From assembly GCA_014872785.1 (NCBI GenBank), contig WKFJ01000025.1, positions 24,348 through 88,347 of the forward strand: a stretch of DNA of 64,000 bases, written 5' to 3'. Below are positions 1 to 9,128 of this stretch, in pieces (the stretch's first letter is position 1; every line of letters begins with the position of its first letter). A program made the translations under genes and the position numbers. Origin of the DNA: Alteromonadaceae bacterium (GTDB lineage: Bacteria; Pseudomonadota; Gammaproteobacteria; Enterobacterales; Alteromonadaceae). The notes below the pieces were generated by a model. That model was not told where the DNA came from. It worked only from the letters and a program-made list of their open reading frames with translations, and did no database searches.

Positions 1-2
1 AT

Positions 3-848
3 GCAACAGCAACACTCGACGTTGACCCGCCATACTCGGTAAGTGATTATGATTTGGCAGGTAGTTCATTGCCTGACCAAGTTAATGATAGCTATCTGAC
101 AGACGATGGTTCACAGTTTGTAGTAGGTCAAGCGGGGGGGCAAGCTTATGTCCTTAAATTGCTACCTGGGGGCGGACTCGATACAACATTTAATTCTGGT
201 GGTGTACTGAATCCAATTTCCAGTACCGAAAGCAGTTTTAATGCGATAACGGTCGCCCAAGATGGTGACTTACTGTTAGCAGGATATGCCGTCGACAGTG
301 TTTATGGCAAAGGAATTATTGCAAAAATTTCTAAAGACGGTGTTCTAGACTCGAGTTTCGGCAACATGGGTGTTGTAGAAGAAAATGGTGGCGAAAACAT
401 TGAATTTAGAGATATCGCAATCGGGGCAAACGCAGAGATTTTCGCGGTCGGTCGCTCGTTCGATTTCTCGTTAAATTCTGGGAATTCCTTTATTGCTTCA
501 TACACCAATAATGGAACACTAGACACCACATTTGATTCTGACGGTTTGATGACCCAAAATTTATCCACCGATGAGCTAATTGAGTCCTTTGTAGATGTTG
601 AATTAGACGCATTCGGTGCATTAGTATTGTTAGCACAAATAGGTAATGAATTCGCTATTTACCGCATGTCCGATACGGGAGCAGCCTTATCGAGTCCGGT
701 TGGTAATTTTTCCTATGGTGCTATTACCAAAATGCGTGAGATGGAAATCGATACTTTAGGCAACATTTATGTGACGGGTGCCGTTCAGTACCAACAACAA
801 TGGCAGTTCTTTGTGGTCAGATTTCCGAATGCGATTGGCCCCTATTAA
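3..848 (+). CDS. delta-60 repeat protein, C-terminal part (5' end outside window)
   Basis: The reading frame is already open at the first bases of the window, so this is the C-terminal end of a longer protein; a TTG at 54 is the first in-window start codon but probably not the true start. The sequence carries repeats of the form G-x-LD-(T/S)-(T/S)-F-x-x-x-G-(V/L), seen at GGLDTTF, GVLDSSF and GTLDTTF, spaced roughly 55-65 residues apart. This matches the uncharacterised delta-60 repeat, which forms beta-propeller-like blades in secreted or surface proteins. The composition is rich in G, D, N, S and T, with no membrane segment in the visible part. A surface or secreted role is inference. The next gene starts 27 bp downstream. 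Confidence 0.75.
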   Translation, partial: ATATLDVDPPYSVSDYDLAGSSLPDQVNDSYLTDDGSQFVVGQAGGQAYVLKLLPGGGLDTTFNSGGVLNPISSTESSFNAITVAQDGDLLLAGYAVDSVYGKGIIAKISKDGVLDSSFGNMGVVEENGGENIEFRDIAIGANAEIFAVGRSFDFSLNSGNSFIASYTNNGTLDTTFDSDGLMTQNLSTDELIESFVDVELDAFGALVLLAQIGNEFAIYRMSDTGAALSSPVGNFSYGAITKMREMEIDTLGNIYVTGAVQYQQQWQFFVVRFPNAIGPY

Positions 849-875
849 TATGATAAGAAAAAAAAGTTGGCTTAG

Positions 876-1718
876 ATGAAACTGACATTTTACGGTGTAA
901 GAGGCTCAATACCCTCGCCTGGTGCGGAGTACGCAAAGTATGGTGGCAACACCGCATGTGTGCATGTTGAGCTCAATGATGGCACAGATATAGTTCTTGA
1001 TTCAGGCACAGGTATTAAAAAGCTTGGCGAAAAGCTCGCAGGCAAAACCACCGACATTCATCTCTTGCTCAGCCACAATCACTGGGATCATATTCAAGGT
1101 TTCCCATTTTTTATCCCTATCTATCAACCCGAACGAAAGATATATATCACGCCGGGAACAACCACACCGTATGAACCTGATGCCGTACTAAAACAAATGA
1201 GCGGCAGTTATTTCCCCGTAAAATTTAACTCGTTGCAATCGTCTATTGAGTTTGTGGAATATCCACCAGAAACAAATACGTGGCAGTTAAATAGTGCAAC
1301 GATAACCCGTCACTCGATGAATCATCCAGGTTCGGGGAGTTCCTATTTGATTGAAGCTGATGGTGCCAAGATTGCCTACGTAACTGACAACGAACTGTAT
1401 CCTCCTTATCAAAAAGAAACCGACTTTTTAGAGTGGGTTACCTTCACAGAAAAAGCGGACATTGTTATTCATGATGCTCAATACATGCTTTCAGATATGC
1501 CAGCAAAATCAGGTTGGGGACACTCAGTTGCAGAAGAAGCAGTGAAACTGGCAATGGCAAGTAGAACTAAACGGCTTGCTTTATACAGTCATGACCATAT
1601 ACGCACCGATGCTGATATCGAAAAAGTCGAGCGCCATTGTCAAGACGTAATTGAGATTGCCCAATCCGATTTAGAAGTATTTGCCGCTGCAGAAGGTATC
1701 TGCATAGATTTTGATTGA
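876..1718 (+). CDS. MBL-fold metallo-hydrolase, PhnP/phosphodiesterase-like
   Basis: A 280-residue soluble protein of the metallo-beta-lactamase fold. The metal-binding motif is H67-N-H69-W-D71-H72, and further candidate ligands are D165 region (YVTDNE), the HDAQY stretch and a late histidine in LYSHDH. The N-terminus (FYGVRGSIP...GGNTAC) is typical of MBL proteins related to PhnP and cyclic-nucleotide phosphodiesterases. It has no signal peptide, so it is probably cytoplasmic. It is the first of four closely packed plus-strand genes (38 bp before the cyclase gene), so hydrolysis of a phosphodiester linked to the adjacent nucleotide-signalling enzymes is plausible but inferred. The substrate cannot be read from the sequence. 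Confidence 0.8.
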   Translation: MKLTFYGVRGSIPSPGAEYAKYGGNTACVHVELNDGTDIVLDSGTGIKKLGEKLAGKTTDIHLLLSHNHWDHIQGFPFFIPIYQPERKIYITPGTTTPYEPDAVLKQMSGSYFPVKFNSLQSSIEFVEYPPETNTWQLNSATITRHSMNHPGSGSSYLIEADGAKIAYVTDNELYPPYQKETDFLEWVTFTEKADIVIHDAQYMLSDMPAKSGWGHSVAEEAVKLAMASRTKRLALYSHDHIRTDADIEKVERHCQDVIEIAQSDLEVFAAAEGICIDFD

Positions 1719-1755
1719 GAAAATATTAACTTTTAACCAAACCTAAGGTTACGCC

Positions 1756-3963
1756 ATGAGACTGGTCAAAGTACTGCAAGAAAAACAGCGTGCGATGTGG
1801 ACTGGTCTAGTGCTATCTGGATTTATCCTTTTCCTACAATTTGCCCCTTTCCCTTTTGTCGCAAAAATCTTAGAAAGAGCCAACGGCATTGTTTATGACT
1901 TACGCCTAGAAGCCACATTAGGCGAACGCGAAAACGGTTTTGCCGAAATCGTTATAGTGGATTTGGACGAAAGAACCATGGACGAAATTGGTTGGCCATG
2001 GCCGCGAAAGAATCTTGGCAAAATGGTTTATACCCTTGCAGACGCAGGTGCTGTGGTCATTGCCTTTGATGTCATTTTTGCCGAGCCCGAGAGAAACCCT
2101 GCCAAAGAAGTACTGTTTGAGCTCACCAACAAAGCCGTGTCAGTCCCTGAAATGGATGAGTTAGTAGAAAGCATGGACGGTGACCTTGCCTTTGCCAACA
2201 GTTTTGAAGCTACCGACGTTATGTTTGGCTACATCTTACAAGGTGACGACGTCATTCGCGGTATTTTGCCAACCCATGAAATTACCGCAGGAGTCCCCAT
2301 TAACGACAAACTAACTGTTGTAGAGTATTCCGGCTATGTGTCTAGCTTACCCATTCTGCATCAAAGTTCTGCCGGCGAGGGATTTATCAATTCGTCGCCA
2401 GATCCAGATGGCTTTTTAAGGAGAAGTGCTCTGGTGCATCGTTTTGGTGACAAACTGCTTCCGTCACTTTCATTAGAAGCGGCACGACTCTATGCGCTGG
2501 CTGATGAAATTAACGTTGAAACCCAGCCAGCCGGAGAGTTTACCAATGTTGAAGGCCTCGTTATCGGCAACCAATTAATCCCCACCGATGCAGAGGGCAA
2601 GGTTTTAATACCCTATCGTGGCCCACAACGAAGCTTTCCCTATGTGTCTGCGGTCGACATAATGAGTGGAAACTTTGACACTGAATTGTTTGATGGTGCC
2701 ATTGTCTTAGTGGGTACATCCGCTGTAGGTCTTGCAGACCTTAGAGCTACCCCTGTTGGACTTCAATATCCAGGGGTTGAAGTTCACGCAAACGTTGTCG
2801 AGGGGTTACTACAACCCGAACTACTCAAATACCGACCAGATTGGTGGCAAGGGGCGGTTGCCGTTTACATTCTAGCGTTCGGTATTTTCTTGTCTTTGCT
2901 AATGCCACTACTCGGCCCTGGCTTAATGGCAATTACAGGTGTACTTGCTATTGTCAGCACCATTGCTGGAAATGTCTGGTTCTGGACTGAGTTAAACATC
3001 GCACTGCCTATGGCAAGTTCGATTTTACTGATTATAACTATCATGGTGTATAACATTGGTAAGGGATTCTTTTCAGAAACTAAAAAACGTCGTCAAATCA
3101 AGGGGATTTTTGACCAATACGTGCCACCAGCACATATTGAAAAAATGCTCGAGTCACCTGAAGATGTAACGATGGAAGGTGAACGTAAAGAATTATCAGT
3201 GTTATTTTCGGACATTCGAAGCTTTACCACGATTTCCGAAAAGCTCTCAGCAAACGAATTAAAGCAACTTCTCAACCGCTATTTCGACCCTATTACCGAA
3301 ACTATATTTACACATCAAGGTACTATTGATAAGTACGTAGGTGATATGGTTATGGCGTTTTGGGGGGCACCTCTTGACGACGAAAAACACGCACAAAACA
3401 GTGTCGAAACGGCTTTCGAAATGCTACGTATTACTGCCACGTTACGTGAAAAGTTTGTCGCAGAAGGCTGGCCAGAAGTCCGCATTGGTATCGGTATCAA
3501 CACCGGTGATATGAACGTGGGTGACATGGGCTCAACATTCCGCAAAGCCTATACAGTATTGGGTGATGCAGTTAATTTAGGGTCTCGTCTCGAAGGGCTG
3601 ACTAAATTCTACGGTGTAGAGCTATTAGTTAGTGAAGCCACTATCAATCAATGTGAAAACATTAGTTACCGCCGTATTGATAGAGTAAAAGTAAAAGGAA
3701 AACACGAAGCCGTGGCAATTGTTCAACCGCTGATGCCCGAAGAGGCAACAGTGGGTTACATGGAAGAGGTGGCGCAATACCATCAGGCTTATGATAAATA
3801 CTTAGTGCAAGACTGGGATATGGCTGATCAGCTTTTTGAAAAATTGGTGGAGCAGAATCCATCAGATATACTGTACAAAATGTATCGAGAAAGAATAGTA
3901 TCCCTGCGCGAACAGGATCTCGGCGCAGACTGGGATGGCAGTTACACACACACATCAAAGTAG
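1756..3963 (+). CDS. CHASE2-sensor class III (IIIb-type) adenylyl cyclase
   Basis: A 735-residue membrane protein. It has an N-terminal membrane segment at about residues 16-35, an extracytoplasmic CHASE2 domain at about 40-345, three membrane segments at about 362-435 and a C-terminal class III cyclase domain at about 470-660. The metal-binding aspartates are D486 (FSDIRSF) and D530 (VGDMV). The base-recognition lysine is K526, the second specificity position is T600 (YTVLGDAVN), and transition-state residues N607 and R611 are present. A Lys/Thr pair is the class IIIb adenylyl cyclase signature, so ATP to cAMP is the likely reaction. It ends TAG then TAA, 17 bp before the HD-GYP gene. The ligand of the CHASE2 domain is unknown. 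Confidence 0.9.
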   Translation: MRLVKVLQEKQRAMWTGLVLSGFILFLQFAPFPFVAKILERANGIVYDLRLEATLGERENGFAEIVIVDLDERTMDEIGWPWPRKNLGKMVYTLADAGAVVIAFDVIFAEPERNPAKEVLFELTNKAVSVPEMDELVESMDGDLAFANSFEATDVMFGYILQGDDVIRGILPTHEITAGVPINDKLTVVEYSGYVSSLPILHQSSAGEGFINSSPDPDGFLRRSALVHRFGDKLLPSLSLEAARLYALADEINVETQPAGEFTNVEGLVIGNQLIPTDAEGKVLIPYRGPQRSFPYVSAVDIMSGNFDTELFDGAIVLVGTSAVGLADLRATPVGLQYPGVEVHANVVEGLLQPELLKYRPDWWQGAVAVYILAFGIFLSLLMPLLGPGLMAITGVLAIVSTIAGNVWFWTELNIALPMASSILLIITIMVYNIGKGFFSETKKRRQIKGIFDQYVPPAHIEKMLESPEDVTMEGERKELSVLFSDIRSFTTISEKLSANELKQLLNRYFDPITETIFTHQGTIDKYVGDMVMAFWGAPLDDEKHAQNSVETAFEMLRITATLREKFVAEGWPEVRIGIGINTGDMNVGDMGSTFRKAYTVLGDAVNLGSRLEGLTKFYGVELLVSEATINQCENISYRRIDRVKVKGKHEAVAIVQPLMPEEATVGYMEEVAQYHQAYDKYLVQDWDMADQLFEKLVEQNPSDILYKMYRERIVSLREQDLGADWDGSYTHTSK

Positions 3964-3980
3964 TAAGAGAGGTTTAGAAG

Positions 3981-5585
3981 ATGGAAGTCGATAACACACT
4001 GTCTGAATTGGTGCAGGTGGGTATAGAGCTGTCCACCGAAAAAGACACCACTCTTTTATTAGAAAAAATCCTCAACGCAGCTAAAAGACTGTCTCGAGCT
4101 GATGGCGGAACGATATACGGCGTAACAGAAGACAAAAAACTGAAATTCGACACCCTTTTTAACGACAGCCTTGGTTTATATATGGGTGGCTCTTCTGGCA
4201 AACCCATTCCTTTTGACGGTATTCCTATCTATGAAGAAAACGGCGATATAAATACCCACACTTTGGTATCTCACGCTGCAGGCACCGGCAATATTATCAA
4301 TATCGAAGATGTTTACGCCGTAACCGAATACGACTTGTCAGGCCCACGTAAAATGGATGAAAAAACCGGCTATCACACCCAGTCAGTTTTATGTATTCCA
4401 ATGAAAAACCATGAGGGCGACTTAAACGGCGTGTTACAGCTCATCAATGCCCAAAATGACGATGGAGTGGTTCCTTTTGATCCTGACGTAGCCGAATCCA
4501 TTAGAGCGCTAGCCTCACTTGCAGCAGTTGCGCTTACCAACCGTGAATTAATAGATAGTATGGAACAGTTGTTCCAGTCATTTACTCGCCTCATCGCAAA
4601 AGCAATCGATGAAAAGTCGCCTTATACTGGTGGCCACTGTCGCCGCGTACCCGAACTGACGATGATGATAGCTGATGCGGTTTGTCGTTTCGACAGCGGT
4701 CCTATGGCCGAGTTCGATATGACTGAAGAGGACAAAAATGAACTCAGTATCGCTGGTTGGTTGCACGACTGCGGTAAAATAGCGACACCTGAGTACGTCA
4801 TGGATAAATCTAAAAAATTGGAGGCAGTATTCGACCGTATTGAAATGGTAGTAACCCGGTTCGAATTAGCACAGCGCGATATAGAATTACATTACTTGCG
4901 CCAAGTTGCCAAGACCGATAACAGCGATGAAAAATCAGCGCTCTTGGCTGAAATGGAAGCCAAAATAAAGCAATCACAAGAAGATTGTGAGTTCGTAAGA
5001 CGCGCTAACACAGGTGGTGAATTTATGACGCCAGAAGATCAAGCGCGTATCGAAAAAATCGGTAAGGAAACGACGCTGGAAGTCAACGGAGCAACGCAAC
5101 CGCTGTTAACCGACGAAGAAATTTACAATTTGCAAATTGCCCGCGGTACGCTAAACAACGAAGAGCGACAAGTCATCAATCGGCACATGGACATTACCAT
5201 CTCCATGCTTGAATCATTGCCATTTCCCAAGCACTTACAACGAGTACCCGAGTACGCAGGTGGTCACCATGAGAAAATGGACGGCACTGGTTATCCTAAA
5301 GGGTTAACCAAAGAACAGATGTCTATTCCAGCAAGGATGATGGCGATAGCTGACATATTCGAGGCATTAACCGCTTCAGATAGGCCTTATAAACCGGCCA
5401 AAAAAGTGAGCGAATGCCTCAAAATAATGGGCTTCATGTGCAAAGACCAACACATTGACCCTGACCTATTTGAAATCTTCGTTAAAGAAAAAGTCTATGA
5501 GCAATACTCAAAAGAATTCTTAAGTGACGACCAGTATGACGAAGTCAAATGGGAAAATATTCCTGGCTTTCAAGCATTTTTGTAG
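3981..5585 (+). CDS. GAF domain + HD-GYP-type phosphodiesterase
   Basis: A 534-residue cytoplasmic protein. Residues about 1-185 form a GAF sensor domain, and a metal-dependent phosphohydrolase domain follows. The HD pair is H262-D263 in LHDCGK, and the second half of the active site is HHEKMDGTGYP at residues 429-439, giving the GYP at 437-439. The family hydrolyses cyclic di-GMP. Between the two motifs lies an unusually long, charged, helix-rich stretch (about 275-405) that is longer than in compact HD-GYP domains. It lies 17 bp after the cyclase gene and 22 bp before the patatin gene, so co-transcription is likely. Whether the GAF domain binds a cyclic nucleotide made by the neighbour is an open inference. 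Confidence 0.88.
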   Translation: MEVDNTLSELVQVGIELSTEKDTTLLLEKILNAAKRLSRADGGTIYGVTEDKKLKFDTLFNDSLGLYMGGSSGKPIPFDGIPIYEENGDINTHTLVSHAAGTGNIINIEDVYAVTEYDLSGPRKMDEKTGYHTQSVLCIPMKNHEGDLNGVLQLINAQNDDGVVPFDPDVAESIRALASLAAVALTNRELIDSMEQLFQSFTRLIAKAIDEKSPYTGGHCRRVPELTMMIADAVCRFDSGPMAEFDMTEEDKNELSIAGWLHDCGKIATPEYVMDKSKKLEAVFDRIEMVVTRFELAQRDIELHYLRQVAKTDNSDEKSALLAEMEAKIKQSQEDCEFVRRANTGGEFMTPEDQARIEKIGKETTLEVNGATQPLLTDEEIYNLQIARGTLNNEERQVINRHMDITISMLESLPFPKHLQRVPEYAGGHHEKMDGTGYPKGLTKEQMSIPARMMAIADIFEALTASDRPYKPAKKVSECLKIMGFMCKDQHIDPDLFEIFVKEKVYEQYSKEFLSDDQYDEVKWENIPGFQAFL

Positions 5586-5607
5586 TTTGGAGCAAAGTAA
5601 CCTCTGA

Positions 5608-6741
5608 ATGCAGTTAGATACTCGAAACCAATATGCGCTTATTTTATCTGGTGGTGGTGCTCGCGCCGCCTATCAGGTAGGTGTACTAAAGTCGATCACG
5701 CAGTATCTACCCAGAAACCACGAACTCCCGTTTCCCGTATTGTGCGGTACCTCTGCTGGCGCAATTAATACTGCAGCACTTGCATGCTATGCTTCCTGTT
5801 ATCATTTAGGCATAAGAAAGCTCGAATGGGTTTGGAAAAATTTTACTACCAGCCAAGTATACGACTGCACTTTTTCGAGCACTTTTAACTATCTAATTGC
5901 TAATTATTTCTCGGGATTTCGCTCAGAGTTAGTGCGAAAAAAGCCAAGTAGCCTATTGAACAACCAACCACTTCGCAAACTGATTAAGCAAACCCTAGAT
6001 TTTTCTAGGATTGAGCGCAATTTGTTACGGAACTCTTTACAAGCGCTTTGTATATCAGCGTCAAGTTATACCCACAGAGACAGTATCAGTTATTTTCAGG
6101 GACAACCGCATTTGCAAGAATGGCGGCGACAAAAACGAAGAGGCAAAGCGTGCACCATTGAAGTCGATCACTTAATTGCCAGTTCAGCTATCCCGATAGT
6201 ATTTCCCACCCAGAAAATCGGTAACGAATTCTTAGGCGATGGGGCAATTCATCAAATATCACCGCTCAGCCCAGCCATACATCTGGGAGCAAGCAAAATT
6301 ATGATTATTGGTGTTGATAAAGAAACCAACCCAAGCCTGAATGATACGCAAATTCATCCCAATAGCGCCGCAATAGCAGGCCATCTATTGGATACTGTTT
6401 TTGCTGACACACTAGATGCGGACCTAGAACGCTTACAGCGTATAAACCAAACCGTGTCATTGTTTACACCAAAACAATTGCTACAAACGGATTTAAGAGC
6501 CATAGACTGCTTGGTCATTTCTCCCAGTGAAAGCATCCAGTCAATCGCCAACAAATATTATGACTTGTTACCAAGTGGCATTAAGGCGTTGCTAAAGCTT
6601 ATCGGGGTTAGTGCCAACACCGACTCAAGTTTACTCAGTTATTTATTATTTGAAGGGCCTTTTTGCCAAGAGCTTATACACTTGGGATATAAAGACGGAC
6701 AAGCGAATCAGGACAAAATCAGAGCGTTTTTATCTATCTAG
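5608..6741 (+). CDS. patatin-like phospholipase
   Basis: A 377-residue protein with patatin family landmarks. These are a glycine-rich oxyanion loop (LSGGGARAAYQVG, about residues 12-24), the nucleophile serine S49 in the G-T-S-A-G elbow, and the catalytic aspartate D211 in GDGA, forming a Ser-Asp dyad. The usual DGG is DGA here, which also occurs in the family. There is no obvious signal peptide, so it is probably a cytoplasmic lipid acyl hydrolase. It is the last gene of the MBL-cyclase-HD-GYP-patatin run and is convergent with the SemiSWEET gene 38 bp away. The exact lipid substrate is unknown. Confidence 0.85.
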   Translation: MQLDTRNQYALILSGGGARAAYQVGVLKSITQYLPRNHELPFPVLCGTSAGAINTAALACYASCYHLGIRKLEWVWKNFTTSQVYDCTFSSTFNYLIANYFSGFRSELVRKKPSSLLNNQPLRKLIKQTLDFSRIERNLLRNSLQALCISASSYTHRDSISYFQGQPHLQEWRRQKRRGKACTIEVDHLIASSAIPIVFPTQKIGNEFLGDGAIHQISPLSPAIHLGASKIMIIGVDKETNPSLNDTQIHPNSAAIAGHLLDTVFADTLDADLERLQRINQTVSLFTPKQLLQTDLRAIDCLVISPSESIQSIANKYYDLLPSGIKALLKLIGVSANTDSSLLSYLLFEGPFCQELIHLGYKDGQANQDKIRAFLSI

Positions 6742-6779
6742 CCAATTAATGTTGATATTTCAGGGAGCTGCTTTTCACA

Positions 6780-7046
6780 TCATTCCCGTTGCTTAACCAC
6801 ATTGATAAACTTTACTGTCAAAATGGTGCCTGACAATAACAGTGTGACACCATTGGCAAGGATCAAAGGACAGTTACCAATCATAAAACCATAAATAAGC
6901 CACAACACTACCCCCAAGCAAAATGCGCTGTACATAGTTAACGATAACGACTTGGTGTCGCGATTAGAAATGGTTTTTACGGCCTGAGGCAAAAACGACA
7001 AGGTTGTCAGTATCGCTGCGACGTAGCCGAGTAGTTCAATTGACAT
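6780..7046 (-). CDS. SemiSWEET family sugar transporter
   Basis: An 88-residue protein with three predicted membrane helices (about residues 4-24, 38-58 and 64-84) and the PQ-loop motif FLPQ in the first helix. This is the size and pattern of bacterial SemiSWEETs, which work as homodimers moving mono- or disaccharides. It starts with ATG 22 bp downstream of the Kef-type antiporter stop, so the two may share a transcript. No substrate can be assigned from the sequence. Confidence 0.85.
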   Translation of the reverse strand: MSIELLGYVAAILTTLSFLPQAVKTISNRDTKSLSLTMYSAFCLGVVLWLIYGFMIGNCPLILANGVTLLLSGTILTVKFINVVKQRE

Positions 7047-7068
7047 GACGGTTTTCCCTAACCCTAAC

Positions 7069-9033
7069 TTAGTGGCCTTCGAGTAAAATGCGTTCGGTGC
7101 GCTCTACTCGTCTAGGTTTACCCGAAATAACCAGCACATCATTCACTTTCAATTGCATGTTACTGTCGGGGTTAGCCACCTCTTTGTTATCTCGGCGCAG
7201 ACCTTTCACTGATACGCGCATATTTGCGATATTCAATTCAGTAATAGATTTCCCTACCGCATGTGCGTCCGAAGTCAATACGACAGCATGCATGAACTCC
7301 AATTTATCCTGCTTACCATAACTAATTTCGGTGGTTTCACCGGGGAAAAAGCCATGCATGTGTCGATAGTGTTCTTTTCGCTCTTTGCGCACTCGCTTGA
7401 GGATACGTGACATAGGTACCCCAGAGAGGTGAAGTACCTGCGATACCAGCATTAAGCTTCCTTCTAGGATTTCCGGAACGACTTGCGACGCGCCGGCCAT
7501 ATAAAGCTCTTCTAAGTGATAATCCTTGCGGGTTCTGACTACAATTGGCAGATCTGGATTAAGTGCCACTACCGAGTCAATCACATGCATTGCATTACTG
7601 TGTTCGTCGAATGTGAGAATCGCCATTTTGGCCTTATCAATACCTACAGCACGCAATATATCTTTATTTCTAACATCGCCAAAATAAATGTGTTCCCCTG
7701 CGGAGCGGCTCTCTTGCACTCGAATGGGATCTGAATCAACTACCACATAGTTGATTGCTTCTATCTTTAACAAACGGCTTACTGATTGACCGACTCGGCC
7801 AAAACCAAATATTAAAACATGATCGATTAGCCCTTCATCATGAGGAATAAAACTGTCGTTTTGTGGCTGCTTCCCCCTCACAATAAGTCCAGAAAGTCGG
7901 TGACTGTTTTCCACTAGATAAGGTGTTATTGCCATACTCAAGATACCGATACTCATAATAATTGAAGCAATTTCGTTAGAAAGCACATTGTGGTCTGTCG
8001 CTAAGGCCGCGATAACGAAACTGAATTCGCCCATCTGACAAAGTTTGATGCCAGATGCCCAAGCGTCCTGACTCGGCGCTTTGAAAGCCCATGCAGACGC
8101 CCGAATAAGCAGTATTTTTAAGACGACTAGCACGACAAGACCAATCAAGATCCAGTGCAAATTGACGACAAACAGACTCAACTCTAAACGCATTCCAATA
8201 GTGATAAAGAACAACCCCATCAAAATATCGCGAAATGGTCGGATATCCGCTTCTAATTGATGGCGATATTGACTCTCGCCCAGCATCATGCCCGCTAGAA
8301 ATGCACCTAATGCCATCGACAACCCAAATGCATGGGTCAATCCCGCCGCCATCAGTGCTACTAAAATAGTGGTTAATACAAACAATTCATCGGTACGGGT
8401 TCTTGCAACTTCGCTAAATACGCGCGGTAGTATCCACTTACCAACCGCTAATAAAATGATAAGTACTAACGTCCCTTTAAACACAGCCAGAGCAATAGCC
8501 ATCGACATGCTCTGTTCGCCTACCCCCGCTAACAATGGAATAATAATCAGGAAAGGGACAACCGCTATGTCTTGGAATAACAGGATACTAACCGCCATCT
8601 GCGCTCTGCCAGTGTTCAGTATTCCCATTTCACTTGTTTGCTTTATCACGATGGCCGTGGATGACAATGCGGCCATGCCACCAATGACAAAAGCGGGAAT
8701 GGGATCTAACCCGAATAAAATGGCCAGTATCATAAATACCAGTGTAGTAATCACTGTCTGACCAAGGCCGACGCCAAATACCAAATGACGCATAGCCAAC
8801 ATCTTAGGCAGTGAAAACTCCAAGCCTAATGAGAAGAGTAAGAACACAATGCCCAGCTCGGCAAAGAAATGCATTGAATCGGGATCGCTATAAACCCCTA
8901 ACACAGACGGCCCTGCGACGATACCGCAAGCGAGATAGGCAAGTATGGGTGGCAGATGGATCCGTTTAAAAAGCCAAACAGCCAAAACGGCCACTAGCAT
9001 TAAGAACAATATTTCTGCGAATCCACCTTCCAT
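7069..9033 (-). CDS. CPA2 monovalent cation:proton antiporter, Kef-type, with RCK domains
   Basis: A 654-residue inner membrane protein. About 12 membrane helices (residues 1-390) form the Na+/H+ exchanger fold of the CPA2 family. A cytoplasmic TrkA-N/RCK domain with Rossmann motif G-F-G-R-V-G follows at about 415-530, and a TrkA-C domain at about 565-650. The architecture matches Kef and YbaL-like K+/H+ exchangers, where nucleotide or NAD(H) binding to the RCK domain gates ion flow. The C-terminal TrkA-C domain separates it from KefB/KefC proper, so I give no gene symbol. It is divergent from the GGDEF gene; the intervening 95 bp should carry both promoters. Confidence 0.88.
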   Translation of the reverse strand: MEGGFAEILFLMLVAVLAVWLFKRIHLPPILAYLACGIVAGPSVLGVYSDPDSMHFFAELGIVFLLFSLGLEFSLPKMLAMRHLVFGVGLGQTVITTLVFMILAILFGLDPIPAFVIGGMAALSSTAIVIKQTSEMGILNTGRAQMAVSILLFQDIAVVPFLIIIPLLAGVGEQSMSMAIALAVFKGTLVLIILLAVGKWILPRVFSEVARTRTDELFVLTTILVALMAAGLTHAFGLSMALGAFLAGMMLGESQYRHQLEADIRPFRDILMGLFFITIGMRLELSLFVVNLHWILIGLVVLVVLKILLIRASAWAFKAPSQDAWASGIKLCQMGEFSFVIAALATDHNVLSNEIASIIMSIGILSMAITPYLVENSHRLSGLIVRGKQPQNDSFIPHDEGLIDHVLIFGFGRVGQSVSRLLKIEAINYVVVDSDPIRVQESRSAGEHIYFGDVRNKDILRAVGIDKAKMAILTFDEHSNAMHVIDSVVALNPDLPIVVRTRKDYHLEELYMAGASQVVPEILEGSLMLVSQVLHLSGVPMSRILKRVRKERKEHYRHMHGFFPGETTEISYGKQDKLEFMHAVVLTSDAHAVGKSITELNIANMRVSVKGLRRDNKEVANPDSNMQLKVNDVLVISGKPRRVERTERILLEGH

Positions 9034-9128
9034 TCTAATCCTTTCTTTTGGTTATTTGCGCGCTGGCATGCATGTTGCAAAAACCAGTTAATTACGATGT
9101 TACGCCAAAAAGTTGGCAGGAGTCTCAA

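Noticed and set aside
876..6741. CBASS or Pycsar defence operon
   Set aside because: There is no CD-NTase, and the cyclase is a CHASE2 membrane sensor rather than the stand-alone Pycsar type; patatin presence alone is not enough.
8288..8761. 157-codon plus-strand open frame inside the Kef-type antiporter gene
   Set aside because: It is antisense to a well-conserved membrane protein and lacks any family features.
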